Shown piece after piece: positions 24,164 through 33,778 of a stretch of 64,000 bases of DNA. The notes under the pieces are model-generated. The model was not told the DNA's origin. It saw only the letters and a list, made by a program, of their open reading frames with translations, and did no database searches. The position numbers were made by a program, and so were the translations under genes. Every line of letters starts with the position of its first letter. Within the stretch, counting starts at the first letter, position 1. Source of the DNA: Macrocystis pyrifera (lineage: Eukaryota; Sar; Phaeophyceae; Laminariales; Laminariaceae); assembly GCA_031763025.1 (NCBI GenBank), contig JASSKH010000025.1, positions 7,908,798-7,972,797 of the forward strand, read 5' to 3'.

Positions 24164-25178
24164 ACTCATTATCTCTTTCGGGGGGGGGGGGGGGGGGGGG
24201 GGGTTGCCGAAGTTATCAGACCAAAACTACAAAAAAAAATGCTCAAGTCCCGCTTATGATCCATCCAAAAAGCATCACCAATGTGGTGGATGATTTTTAT
24301 CTACAGGAGGAGGAGGAGGAGGAGGATCAGGAAGGGGGGTAGGGCGTTTTGTTTTCATCGGAGGAGGCGGTTTCCTCTCGAGGCCGAAAAAAAAAAAAAC
24401 GAGGGCGGCGGCCTTAATGAAAACAACGTAAAACATACCTGGTAAATCAACACAAATATCGTAAATCAAAATATTCCAAACCAAAAAAAGTGCAGAGTCG
24501 CCTACCTAGCCAGTGAGTCGTGATCGATCAGATCGCTTGACCGATAAAATAATAATCAGTAAATCAGTCAATCGATCAACAAATCAATCAACCAGCCAAA
24601 CAACAGCCAAACGCATAAACCGACCAGTAAACCAATCAACCAAACAACCGAACAACCGAACAACAAGCACACCAATCAACCAACCAACCAACCAACCAGC
24701 CAACAACCAACCAATTAACTAACTAACCCCAGCCAACTGATCGACCAATAAATCAATCACCCAATCAATCAATTGAATACTCAATCGATCAACCAATCGA
24801 ATACTCGAGGAGTCCATCTGCCGAGCAAACCAACAGACCGACCAAGAAAAAAAAATCAACCAACCACCCTGCAAAAAAATCAACCAACCAACTCATACCG
24901 TTGCATACATAAACACATACAGACAGACAGCAGTACGCAGACGGGGGGGTGGGGTGGGTACTCATTATCGTGCATGGCCGTAGTCATATGACATGGACCC
25001 TCGCATCCCTACAATGCCGGGACGGAGCACGTCGGGTTTTCACCGACCAGGCGGACATTGCTTGCACCAAGCGCGAAGCGCCGTGGGGTGTTGGGCGAGT
25101 CGCATGAAGCATCCTAGACGGGGGAGGGGGGAACACGCCCACTTCTCTACCTTACCTTCCGATTCAGAAGTGTCGCCG

Positions 25179-25213
<35 letters not shown>

Positions 25214-28080
25214 CCTCTTCCGCTGCCCCCGCCGCCGCCACCGCCGCCCCCTCCCTCCCGCTGAACTCCTGATGGCATGTAGGCGGTGGGGCCACTACCG
25301 CCTCCCCCCACAAAAAAATCCTGGGAGAAAAAAAAAAAGAAGAGAAAAAAAGACCCGCACACGCACAACAAGCGGTCGTGAGGAAAAGGACGGACAGGGC
25401 CGATAGCTACAAACGTTGGACGCCAACGGAGGACAGATCATCGAACTCCCAGATCGTGGTCTAGATATTCCGAGGCAGCTATATTCCTGGTTTTCTATGA
25501 CCTTACTGCATGACAGCACCTGTCACCGGGTGGGAGTCGCGTGACCTGCGCAATGCAGGACATGTGTACTGCACAGATCCTGCGCAGCGTCTTATGAAGG
25601 CAGGTGAGGATCTACAGTAGATGATCTATCTGTGGATGACCTGCCCATTCGAGGCGAGAAACGTTGGTATCATAGGTCCCTCTCTCTCTCTCTAGACCCG
25701 CACCCAATAAAAGCCTACCGCACAGGCAAACAGACAGACAGATAGATAGATACACAGACAGACAGATAGATAGTCATACAGACAGGGAAATAACGGGAGA
25801 GAGAGAAAAGTCGAGCAACAAATAGAGAGAAGAAAAAAAAAAAAGCAAAGAACAGAAAAGAACAGAACATAGAAACAAAGACATAATACCCGCCCTGCGC
25901 GTAGGCTCCAAAAAAATATTACCTGACCCACGGGGACGAAACCACCCCGCCCCCTACCCCTGCCCCTGCCCCTCCCACGCCCCCCTGGCCCATCTCGGCC
26001 ACCGCTTCTTCCCGAGCTGTAGCCTTGCCACGGACGCTGGCTTCTCCCTGGCGAGCGATCAATATCAATTCGACCGAGGTGGCTGGATAGTCTTAGCACG
26101 CAGTAGGGGGGGGGGGGGGGGGGGCAGAGACAGCACTGCGTTAGTCCAACAAAAACAAGGCTAAAAAACAACAACAGCAACAGCAACCAACAAAAGCAAG
26201 GCTAAAAGCAACAACTACAACAGCACACAACAACAACAACAACAACACCAGCAACAACAATACCGAGACACAAAAAAACGAGCAACCATCCTACTCAAAG
26301 GTAACGGGCCCACGCCTCCACCCACCAAAACGCCTCCTCGCTCTCCAGCGGCTCTAGTCCCGACACGAACAACACACTCACACATCGCACCGAATCACGA
26401 AATACAGTACAGCATCTCCAGTAGATCCGGACACTTTCCGCTAGCTAAGAGATGCTCCTCCTGCAAGGGCCGCCTTGCGCAAATCCTAACCAGCACAGAT
26501 ACGTGCGCGGGAAGAGGCCATGCCATGCAGACACTACCCAGCAAACATCAAGCATCACCCACAGCACATCTCGCAGATGGCATACTCCTAACTGCAGTAG
26601 GAATTTATCTGACCTGTAATATCTAAATCATGAACTGGGATTCATCTGATCCCTCTCATTTATATGTCCGGAACAAACTAACACAAGAAAAACCAAAAAA
26701 ATGAAGAAAAAAAACTTGTTTCTCTTGCCTTCGTGCCCCCCTCCCCGCCCACGCCTCCCTTCCCCCCAACCCCCGCCCGCCCCGTCCCTCCCAGCTGCGC
26801 CACCCCCCCCACCGCCCGAACGGTAGTTGGCTGCTGCTGTTCGGTAGTCAGTCGCTGCAGACACACACACGATCAGAGAGGGGTGGGCCATTGGGGAGGG
26901 GAGGGGGCAAGCGGTGAAAAACTACGGTCAAGGTCGCGCAAGCTGGTGGTTGGAGGGTTAAAACAGTACGCACTATCTGACAAATCAGCTCAGCTCAGCT
27001 CAGCTCAGATCAGATCAGGTCAGATCAGATCGGATCGGATCCCATTTCATGGTCTAGATCTGTCGTGGAAGACAGTTGTCTCATGTGTTCGATCTGTACA
27101 CGGTATATATCGTATTGGCAAGGGTCGGATCCGAAGGGAGGCGGGCTACGAGACAGGGGCATCAATAGTAATAGCACATTTTCGCCAAACTACGTCACGG
27201 TGACTGGCCGTGCTCCACACCACAATATCGTTGGAATACCATTTGCGCTGTACAAATATTTTTCGGCCATAGGATTTGTCCATCGGGATGCACTTTTGAC
27301 CTTTCTCAAAATCAGGCTTTTAGGCGAGGTGTACACCTCCTCAAGGAAAACAAATTGAGGATCATCATCAGAAAATTGCAGCGGCCACCCCGATCAGGCA
27401 AGCGCGCCTCAAGGTCACTTCTGATCTCGTTCGTGAGCTTGCGGGATGTTAGCTGTAAGACACGGCTCGTGCACACCACATCGAAACCGCAAAATAAAGG
27501 ATCTACAGCTCAGTAGATAATCTCACAGGTCGTGATCTTTCAGGCAGGAGGACGTCTATCGGAAGTGGGAGAGGGGGCAGCTAGCGGCAGCTAGCGGCAG
27601 CTAGCGGCAGCTAGCGGCAGCTAGCGGCAGCTAGCGGCATCTCTCGCAGGAACACCACGGGTTTGCAGAGTTTGCTCCGGCGTTTTGTGACACGCTTGCG
27701 ATGGCCTTCGATTTCTGCCTCTGTCCGTGGGTTTTCTTGGGTTATGTGCAGGCAACAACCGCTGAAAAATCCTGCTCTCCCCTGTGTCCCGTACTCCAGA
27801 TGCCTTCCAAGCAAAAGCGTCAAACGAAACCGCCAAGAACAGCAGCAACGCTTCAACCACGACAACAACGACAACAACAACAACAAAAAAAACGCCACCA
27901 CCAAAACGCCACCACAACAACAACAAACATCGAAAACAACAACCACTGATAATACCATCAATACGACTACAACTACTGTAGTACGAAAGTGATCGGAATT
28001 TCCAACCTGACGGGGGCGGTGGGGGTGCTGGCTTCTTCTTCGCTTGGGCTTTAGGCCGAAACTTCGGCTTGGCTGGCTCG
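18158..28080 (-). CDS. POLR3D: DNA-directed RNA polymerase III subunit RPC4 (POLR3D homologue), eight exons, 5' end missing
   Basis: Exons in transcript order: 28080-28007, 26082-25923, 23951-23652, 23008-22904, 21573-21432, 20200-20007, 19122-18979, 18322-18158 (stop TGA). They encode about 425 residues, close to the 398 of human RPC4. The N-terminal half is basic, Gly/Arg-rich and then acidic. The C-terminal half carries the family hallmarks: SSLFFVQLP (human has LLLLQLP), MRPGKIGK joined to LYVHQSGKSRLVIGG, then VSFVEKGVSIDA and VCTPDFEQL at the end (human VCSPDFESL). RPC4 is a TFIIF-like, nuclear Pol III subunit that forms a heterodimer with RPC5 and acts in initiation and termination. 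From the second listed exon onward the phases agree at every junction; the junction between the first two does not, so an exon there is missing or its donor is misplaced. The start codon was not found. Introns hold retroposon fragments, two MITE families and the longest G-runs of the window. The identification rests on remembered family motifs, not on an alignment. Confidence 0.85.
18389..18427. repeat. Poly-G tract (about 39 bases), RPC4 intron
   Basis: An unbroken G-run. A 24-30 base C-run follows at 18547-18576. Confidence 0.95.
18979..18990 (-). promoter_or_regulatory. GC-AG 5' splice site of RPC4
   Basis: The exon end CAG (complement of 18979-18981) is followed by GCGAGT (complement of 18973-18978). 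A second GC-type donor of the same form ends exon 1 of the prolyl-hydroxylase-like gene at 50805. Confidence 0.6.
18979..19122 (-). CDS. POLR3D: RPC4 C-terminal domain exon, GC donor
   Basis: The 48 codons read LYVHQSGKSRLVIGGVSF and continue PVSFVEKGVSIDAGSN and SFCSFGQ. The 5' splice site is CAG|GCGAGT, so the following intron is of the GC-AG class; a GT donor would not join in phase with the last exon. Confidence 0.9.
19283..19343 (-). mobile_element. Poly(C)-tailed retroposon, 46-bp terminal fragment
   Basis: A G15 tract is followed by TACTCGATATCATGCATGGC, and the copy stops at AGACCCTC. It lies in an RPC4 intron. Confidence 0.7.
19745..19918. repeat. (CCATA)n satellite tract
   Basis: About 170 bp of CCATA units with substitutions, inside an RPC4 intron. 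A short GGGTA array lies at about 19585. Confidence 0.9.
20007..20200 (-). CDS. POLR3D: RPC4 exon with GKIGK turn
   Basis: The acceptor is CTCGTTTTAAAG and the donor AAG|GTGTGT. It reads GGFAVKEEIGDSTSSASA, an Ala-rich linker, LPPDDLAFDQGL and RRMRPGKIGK. The GK(I/L)GKL turn begins the conserved C-terminal domain. Confidence 0.85.
20285..20369 (-). mobile_element. Poly(C)-tailed retroposon, 55-bp terminal fragment between two G-runs
   Basis: The body 20300-20354 carries the common terminus and stops at CTCGCATCCCT, where a second G15 tract begins. Same-strand G-runs on both sides are typical of the short copies. Confidence 0.7.
20735..20930. mobile_element. Hairpin MITE family 3 (GCAGTCCCG...CGGGACTGC), split by a family 1 MITE
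   Basis: The left half GTAGTCCCGTTTTGGGAAC and the right half TTTGTCCCCAAAACCG are the arms of the hairpin seen intact at 57452-57524. They are separated here by the family 1 element at 20779-20888. Confidence 0.65.
20779..20888. mobile_element. MITE family 1 copy (TATTACGGGGGTCC termini)
   Basis: Terminal inverted repeats run from TATTACGGGGGTCCATAGTT to its complement near GGATCCCCCGTAATA. The core contains AACCAATATATTTGATT and ACAAAATTTGGTCCC. Length is about 108 bp with a TA at each border. It is nested in a family 3 hairpin in an RPC4 intron. Confidence 0.8.
21256..21312 (-). repeat. Short dispersed repeat (CATTGACCACGCATCCCTTTCG) at a C-run
   Basis: Its complement reads TTGACCATTGACCACGCATC followed by CCTTTCGACACGG and a G-run. 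Related copies are at about 24055-24115 and 51010-51066, also beside G-rich sequence. Confidence 0.6.
21432..21573 (-). CDS. POLR3D: RPC4 exon with LFFVQLP motif
   Basis: It reads NQAELMEEEDSSLFFVQLP and then TKLPRPLPAFQRGKDAPP, and ends one base into a codon at a GTGCGT donor. The next exon supplies two bases, so the phase is kept. The acidic patch followed by F-F-V-Q-L-P matches the segment before the RPC4 C-terminal domain. Confidence 0.85.
21597..21655. repeat. Two adjacent long G-runs (about 30 and 26 bases)
   Basis: The runs are split by AA and a few Gs and lie about 20 bp upstream (on the minus strand) of the acceptor of the 21432-21573 RPC4 exon, where they form the C-rich polypyrimidine tract. 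Confidence 0.9.
21879..21927. mobile_element. MITE family 1, single-ended fragment
   Basis: ATTACGGGGGACCACAGTAA and the following AATAGGACCAAATATT are present but the other end is missing. Confidence 0.6.
22904..23008 (-). CDS. POLR3D: RPC4 exon, 35 codons
   Basis: It has a strong acceptor (GTGTCGTTGCAG) and a GTGAGTGAG donor, phase 0 at both ends, and reads VMSEEDGLRPVALPVTATA. The plus strand is also open here (EAAIRRLSGGRYRESDWSQ), but its splice sites are weaker and phase continuity favours the minus strand. Confidence 0.7.
23028..23574 (-). mobile_element. Poly(C)-tailed retroposon, near full length
   Basis: The G-run at 23028-23048 is followed by the common terminus. The body runs to CCAACCCAACGTATATTCC and ATATATTATACAGG, matching the 5' end of the copy at 3919-4468. 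It lies in an RPC4 intron, antisense to none of the exons (same strand as the gene). Confidence 0.75.
23580..23620 (-). mobile_element. Poly(C)-tailed retroposon, about 31-bp terminal fragment
   Basis: GTGTACTCGATGTCATGCATGG follows GGGGGTGGG, directly next to the preceding copy. It ends at a G12 tract that borders an RPC4 exon. Confidence 0.6.
23652..23951 (-). CDS. POLR3D: RPC4 central acidic exon
   Basis: The first residues are DVDRKRLTKAINASS, then KGGGRGKGTGKDAG, DSDEDMFGVG, a run of ten Glu, and RRRPRSSKLPGMR before the GTGAGA donor. The acceptor has tandem AGs (CCCACAGAG); only the second keeps phase 0. The Glu run is a GAG/GAA microsatellite. Confidence 0.8.
24116..24162. repeat. Longest G-run of the window (about 47 bases)
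   Basis: An uninterrupted poly-G tract followed by TACTCATTATCTCTTTC and a second G-run (24180-24202), inside an RPC4 intron. Confidence 0.95.
24540..24900. repeat. Imperfect (CAAC/CAAT)n tract
   Basis: Over 300 bp of AATCAACC-like units with gradual divergence. Confidence 0.85.
24941..25116 (-). mobile_element. Poly(C)-tailed retroposon, about 155-bp 5'-truncated copy
   Basis: A GGGGGGGTGGGGTGGG tract leads into TACTCATTATCGTGCATGG. The copy stops at GGGCGAGTCGCATGAAG with a small deletion before CATCCTA. Confidence 0.75.
25923..26082 (-). CDS. POLR3D: RPC4 exon with Gly/Arg repeat
   Basis: It reads HLGRIDIDRSPGRSQRP, then GGRGRGRGRGRGRGGFVPVGQ, and ends at CAG|GTAATA in phase 0. RG-rich stretches are typical of the RPC4 N-terminal half. 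The acceptor ACTATCCAG lies about 25 bp from a long poly-G tract. Confidence 0.7.
26160..26275. repeat. (CAA)n-rich tract
   Basis: Repeated CAACAA units mixed with AAAGCAAGGCTAAA blocks, in the RPC4 5' intron region. Confidence 0.85.
27186..27357 (-). repeat. Dispersed repeat (GAGCTCTACACCTCACCC family), diverged copy
   Basis: It shares CAATATCGTTGGAATA with the copy at 41905-42137, and CATCGGGATGCACTTTTGACC and AAAATCAGGCTTTTAGGCGA with the family. Confidence 0.55.
27577..27640. repeat. 10-bp tandem repeat GGCAGCTAGC, six units
   Basis: Six perfect decamers; the unit contains the palindrome CAGCTAGC/GCTAGC. Confidence 0.9.
28007..28080 (-). CDS. POLR3D: RPC4 N-terminal exon (KPKFRPKA motif)
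   Basis: The acceptor ATTGCAACAG and donor CAG|GTTGGA bound a short exon reading EPAKPKFRPKAQAKKKPAP. A basic motif of the form KxKFxPKxPxxKK is common near the RPC4 N terminus. Another frame is also open, and the phase does not match the next exon, so this piece is less certain than the rest. Confidence 0.5.
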
Positions 28081-28564
28081 CTGTTGCAATGGTTGAACGC
28101 ACCACGTGACGCGGTCAGGATGGGGAGCAGGTGGGGGGGGAGAGAGAGGGGGGGGGGGGGAGGGGCGGGCGAGATGGTATTGAAAAGACGGATATATATT
28201 GGGACATCCATCGGGGGGAGGAGAACCGGGGGGGGGGGGTGGGTGCAAGACGGCATAAAAAAAGGAAAAAACATGAGCGGAGTACCCCAAATATAACCTG
28301 AAGGAGACATGGTACAGAGAGAGAAAGTTCGACTAGGCCCTTTGGCGTGGGAAAACACACGCACATTTGCTTGCTGCAAAAACGGGTCGGGTTTGCGGTA
28401 TACCTGGTACATATGCCTGGTACATGTTTAATAAAGGGATCTTACGACTTCGCCCCCAACTTGAACGCAATGGTTAAAAGGCACTCGATAGCTATCAAGT
28501 ATAACCGTAACCGTTGCCGTTACACCGACCGCGTGGGGGTGTCCTCGGGTATCTACGGAGTTGC

Positions 28565-28567
28565 TGT

Positions 28568-28603
<36 letters not shown>

Positions 28604-28604
28604 T
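28565..28604. repeat. (CTG)n microsatellite
   Basis: About 13 CTG units. Similar arrays lie at 30620-30650, 30800-30850 and 30894-30940. Confidence 0.95.
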
Positions 28605-28629
28605 ACATGACGAGGAGCCTGTGCGCACT

Positions 28630-28985
28630 GCTGTCCAACACAGTGATGCACGCCTCGGACAGACAGATCATGTACAGATCATCTATCGATTATCTACAGA
28701 TCATTCCTACTTCATGGTCTACACGTTTCAGGGCAGATGTACTCCTGATTTGTATCGATCTGTATGATCTGTATGACCTATAATAGCTCATGTTGCCGGG
28801 TGGTGGGCGCCGTATGCACAGTCTGCACGATCGAGCACATGTTTCCTGGGTTGGCGAATCTGTGCTACTGTACGTGCGAATACAGACTGTTGTACAGACC
28901 ATGCACCACATCAACATGGCGACAGATCAGGATCTACAAGCCTGTAGATATCTACAGATCGTTGATTTACAGGAGGTGTCCACAG
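28630..28985. repeat. Dispersed AGATCATAC-rich repeat
   Basis: It contains CAGATCATGTACAGATCATC, GATCTGTATGATCTGTATGA and TGTTGCCGGGTGGTGGGCGC, as in the copies near 16.7, 44.7 and 60.8 kb. A plus-strand frame across it is open but unconvincing. Confidence 0.5.
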
Positions 28986-30607
28986 TTTGGTCGAAGGTCC
29001 TGAGCGAACGAGGGGTGGTTCATAGTTACCGGCACGGGGTAATTACCGGTGATGAACCCCGTCGCATCATGCTGTTTCTTATGCGGTTCGATTTCGAGCT
29101 TCAGATTTACGTATTTTCGATCTCAAAAATGAATGTCCTGCTTATGCAGTCCAAATATGCAAAATCCGACCGGAAAATTTTTTCGATCTGAAAATCCGAT
29201 GACCCAAGCCGTCGGATTTTGGCCCAAAATCCGACGACTTGGGTCATCAGATTTGCAAATCGAAAATTGGCATGCTCTCTAAATTCAAGATGTTATCCAC
29301 GACAGCAAACAGCAGCAGAACGATCGATGAGTTGGATGGTGACACAGCTGTATAGCGACGTTGCTTCGCGCCCGACGCGCGGTCGGCGGGCGGCGCGTCC
29401 CTCCGTGGCCAGACTACAGTCGGTTGGCGGGGGCTCGGGCCTAGAGACCAAGACAAGCGCACTCGGCGCGCACTTCTCCATGGATACGTACTCGTAGACT
29501 ACACTGCTGTACAGTAGCAGCAGCAGCAGCAATCAGACACATTTTGAAACACAAAATACCAAGACAGCTTAACTCTAGCGCACGCGCCACGTCTATTCGC
29601 CGCTAGACCATAGGCAGTCAGCCTGGGCTTGGACGCTTGGGTCCTACGCGCAGGGCAGCGCACCCAGCGCGTCTCTTCGCGGCGCCAGACCCAACAAAAG
29701 CAGTTGGTCTTGGTCTTTACTCGGATCTCAGCACGCGTAATAAATCTGATTTTTCCGCATAGGACGACTGCTTCGATTTGCCAAGTTCACATCTAAAAAT
29801 GCGATCGGGTCAAAATCTGAAGCTCAAAAATCGAACCGCATAGGAAACGGCCTCAGGTTTCGTCTTTTTTTAGCGGGATTTTCTAGAAACGTTCCCTCTG
29901 GTAAAAAACTCTTCCAAAAACACTGGAAACCCCTGGATTCTGTTAAACTGTTACTGTTGATAGCGCGGGCGGGTGACACACACAGAGTATACAGTAGTTC
30001 GTGTTCGTTAGGCATTTCGGCGATTATCCTTGAACGGGGATGATAAGGATGCATCCCCTGAACTTGAAAGGCCTTGCGGTATTCCCTATAGCGGCACGGC
30101 GAGCGGTAATCCTTTCCAGCAGCTAAAATCGGTTAGTTCCGTTACGTCGCAGTTCTGAATTCCGGTTACCATCTATCCATCCGCGGAGCGAACCGACTGA
30201 GAACTTGAAGAGATGTGCGTATATATGTACGGTACCATTTTACCAACCGTGAACAAACTAACTGCTGTAGTGTCAAGCGCGCAGCAAGTTTGAGTGTTGT
30301 AGTGTCGTGTAGTCCGGGGGTCATTTACGAGGGTGGTTCAGTTTGGATGGTGCGATACCTGGTTCATGTGTGTTATGACACCCATGCGTACATACTGACC
30401 AAGCAACCCGTGTTTTCCCTGTTGATCTCCCAAGCCGCAATAGCGGCAGTCCCTACACAAGCAAGGGTGGGTGTCGGTACGAGAACACGAGTACTTGTAT
30501 ACAACATTTCACAGCCCTCCCCCCCACAACGTACATTGGGGCGTTGGGGCGTTGGGGTGTTGGAGCGGTTGCACTCATAGTTATCAGCTGCCAAGGAACC
30601 CGCCGCC
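28986..30607. other. Unassigned region with an inverted repeat pair
   Basis: CTTATGCGGTTCGATTTCGA near 29078 recurs inverted near 29830. A plus-strand frame at 29219-29497 and several minus frames are open, but no gene is supported. Confidence 0.3.
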
Positions 30608-30891
30608 GCCGCCGCCGCCGCTGTTGCTGCTGCTGCTGCTGCTGCTGCTTTTTTCAGCGGCGAAACTACACATGCATGCGTTGCCAAGTGCCAATATATA
30701 GGTTGATCGAACGGGACGGCCCGCAGCGACTCGACTCTCGTCTATGGTTTGAGTCTGATATGTATCGCTAGCAAAGTTCGGTCGATCGATGGTCGATCGA
30801 TAGTGCTGCTGTTGCTGCTGCTTCTGTTGCTGCTGCTGTTGCTGCTGGCGTTGATGGTGGTGGTGTGTGGTGGTGGTGGTGGTGGTGCTAG

Positions 30892-30938
<47 letters not shown>

Positions 30939-30945
30939 TTGAATC
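30608..30945. repeat. Cluster of CTG/GTG/GCC triplet repeats
   Basis: GCC, CTG and GTG arrays are separated by short unique DNA. The reading frames through it on both strands are homopolymeric and not evidence of a gene. Confidence 0.9.
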
Positions 30946-31260
30946 TCCGTAAATTGCATTGAGAGAATGCGGAAAGTCGAATGGTAGCTTCTTCTTCAGG
31001 GGTGATAAACGGCGCCCTAATATTCATGAGGATGCCCGTACCGGCATCAGTGGCTGCCTCCTCTCTCCTCACCTTCCTGAACCTTGCCTCGAGCTCATGG
31101 ATGCTAGCGCTGGATCACTCGTACAACAGAACTGATGTGTTGTGGTCGTGCAGTGGCCGCACGTGCAGATACGTCGATGAAACATAGCCCGGATGGAACA
31201 TGCCTTTCAAACATATGAACTCCTCGTCTCCAACACACATCTACCACAATTAGACAGCGT

Positions 31261-31421
31261 TCAGTGTGTGGAGTCATTCCCAATTGGTTGCAGCAGCAGC
31301 CAGGACAGGTCCCGCGAGAAGCCCGCCCTCCCCCGAGCTGCCGAGAGGATCCCGTTATGGCGGACGGTGACTGTTGTGCGGCAATTCATGCTAGAAAAGA
31401 CGGTGTCCTGCAGGGACCGGT
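31261..31421 (-). CDS. Alternative minus-strand terminal exon, product unknown
   Basis: An excellent acceptor (CCGGTCCCTGCAG) is followed by a frame reading DTVFSSMNCRTTVTVRHNG, then SRDLSWLLLQPIGNDSTH and TGA. It overlaps the plus-strand model and at most one of them is right. A further minus frame at about 30955-31080 (TPEEEATIRLSAFSQC) could belong to the same transcription unit. Confidence 0.3.
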
Positions 31422-32997
31422 AGCGCTTCCACCAGCAGCAACGGAGGCGAAGAAACACGGAGAAGGGGCGGCAGATGGTGGATCCGAGCATGACACCCAA
31501 CAGCAGCAGCAGGGGAAAGGTTCTGCGAGCAGGGGCGGTGGTCAGCACGACTGCACAAACATCAAGGAGGAGGAAAAAGAGGAGGAAGAAGAGGAGGAGG
31601 AGGAGGAGGAGGAGGAGGAAGTCGTCATGGACGAAGCAGAAATGCTGAAGATGTTAGACCAGGTAAGACGACCCAAACTTAGCTACTCCACTCAGCTACT
31701 CTGCTGGTGCTGCTGCTGATGTGTGCTCTGCTCAACAACTCTGTCCGTTACCATAAAGACCGATTATATATTCATATTGAAGTAAACCTGGTCATTATAT
31801 TTACGGACAAATTTGAATCTTCAATCTTCTCTTTTTCGAGAGTATCCATCAGATCCAGTATCCATCCAGTGTGAGTGGGCAGCGTCCAGAGCTGGAGTAA
31901 AAGTCGTTTGTCGCTCGCAACTCGAAAGGCAGGACCTATGTCATGTATCTGCCTGCATAAGTGCCTCCGCCCTTTTCTCGCTGAGGAGAGAGAGTGCCTG
32001 GAAGACGGGAAGTCGCTGTCGGACGGCGTCCCGTCCGCCTCGTCGCCTGAGGGGAGAGTCCAAAAGAGTGAGTCTTCGCAACATCTACAGGTACAAGGCT
32101 GCGCATGTGTGATGTGTGACGGCTGTCGCCGGAACACACGCTCCAGCAGGGAGGGGTGAAGTGGGTGAAGTGCATGACCACCACGTGCTGCTGCTGCAGT
32201 AGTGAGTAGGCGAGATCTAAACGGCTTCGGGGACATTAACGAGCTGTATATCCCCGGATTTCAGGCCTTGCGTTTCGGGCCGGAGACTCGTAGGGTCTCA
32301 GGGTTGGTGTTGTTAATAGTTGCTGGTCTTTAGGGCTGTGAGGATTAACACTGCTGTACACCGACGGGACTTTTCACGTGATATTTACGTACAGTTTAGT
32401 TAGGGTCCGCCAGGTATCCATCAACAAAGAAAGACGCTGCTGCAGGGCTCAGCTGTTTTTTTGGTCCTCGGGGAGTTGGATGGTGCGCTGGAGAGGACGG
32501 CTGCAACGGAAAAATGCGAAGCCTGAGGCCTAAAACCCGGGGATGTCTCGTAAACGTCCCCGTGGTCGTGATTTTTTTTTTCATCTGGCTTGCGTAGTCG
32601 CGACTACTTCCCAGAGGGGTGAAGGGGTTGAGAGATTACTTGGGACAAATGATATCACTACAAATGACTTGCCGTGGGTTCTACGTATAATATAGTGAAA
32701 AGAGACGAAGAGCTACTACCAACACGTAAAAAAACACCGAAAATGTTGCGTCGTTGAGTGTTTTTAAACATTCATTCGTGGTAAAGTACGAGTACTGCTC
32801 ATGGCAGCAGCAGCAGCAGCAGCAGCAGTAAAAAAAACTTGAGCCACAGCAGCGGTGCAAGACAAGCGAACAAAAAATCCCAAGGACCCACTGGAACCAC
32901 ATTTTCAAAGTTTCAAAGCGACACTTCTGAGTTTTTTTTTTTTTTACAGGCCATGAAAACTGCTGCCGCTTTTGACACACTACTGCTTGCTGTAGCA
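31264..32997 (+). CDS. Tentative spliced gene, acidic protein of unknown function
   Basis: Three candidate exons. One ends at 31662 (Gln/Gly-rich, then KEEEKEEEEE and VVMDEAEMLKMLDQ) before a GTAAGA donor in phase 0. One starts near 31958 after CTGCCTGCATAAG and reads CLRPFLAEERECLEDGKSL up to a GTGAGTC donor near 32070. The third, 32950-32997, has the best splice signals (T-run then ACAG; GTGAGA donor) and codes for AMKTAAAFDTLLLAVA in phase 0. The long Glu run is a GAG/GAA microsatellite. The opposite strand is competitive: 31261-31421 (minus) and a minus frame near 31953-32096 also look coding. Strand assignment is open. Confidence 0.3.
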
Positions 32998-33608
32998 GTG
33001 AGAGCTCACCAAATAATACCTGGCACATCGCAGGGTATAGTGCACTTTCGGATAAGATGTGAGGCTGGAGGCTGGAGTCATGCATGCCAGAATTCCGGGA
33101 TATCGCGCAACGAAAATACACCTATAATCTTAGGCCTATGCCAATGGGAACGCGAAGTATCAATAAAAAGTTTGAACTCCAAAGATCCCCGCCAAAAAAA
33201 AATAGAACACGCTTCCTATGGGCACGTTTAAGAAAAAAAAAAGTTCCCAACTTTTGGAAAAGCCCGAAAAAAGCAAATCTGGGGCCGGTGTTGGGCCAAG
33301 GTCGGCTTGAGAAAAACTCAGGCCGATCTTTGGTTCGAAGCGGCGAGATTCCGAGTCCTCGACAGACATCGATCGACAAAACCAACGATTGCGTCATAAA
33401 TTCTGAGCGGAGTGCGCTCGTTAGGGGCTCCGACCCACCCTTGGGTCACCGTCTTCACACAATGGCCAGTGTGACGTGTGGCGGGCGCTGGCCAGGCGTA
33501 CGATAAAAAAACAATTAGCCGCTGGTGTGTACAAAAAATCCTACCTGTTGGAGAATAATCAGCACGTCGACACTGGCTGGGCGCTGGATATCGATGGAGA
33601 GAAAGTGC

Positions 33609-33718
33609 TATTACGGGGGTCCATAGTTAACAGGACCTATGGTGTACATAAAAACCTATATATTTGCCTATTTTTTCTAACAAAATTTGGTCCCGTTAAC
33701 TATGGACCCCCGTAATAC
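33609..33718. mobile_element. MITE family 1, intact copy
   Basis: TATTACGGGGGTCCATAGTT at the left and its complement AACTATGGACCCCCGTAATA at the right form a perfect terminal inverted repeat. The core reads AACCTATATATTTGCC. Confidence 0.9.
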
Positions 33719-33778
33719 TACTATTACCAACGCGCCCACGGCAGTATTGACGCACAGGGGTTTTGTAACCTACCAGAC

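Noticed and set aside
27577-27640. Decamer repeat as a possible CRISPR-like or regulatory array
   Set aside because: There are no spacers; it is a simple tandem repeat.
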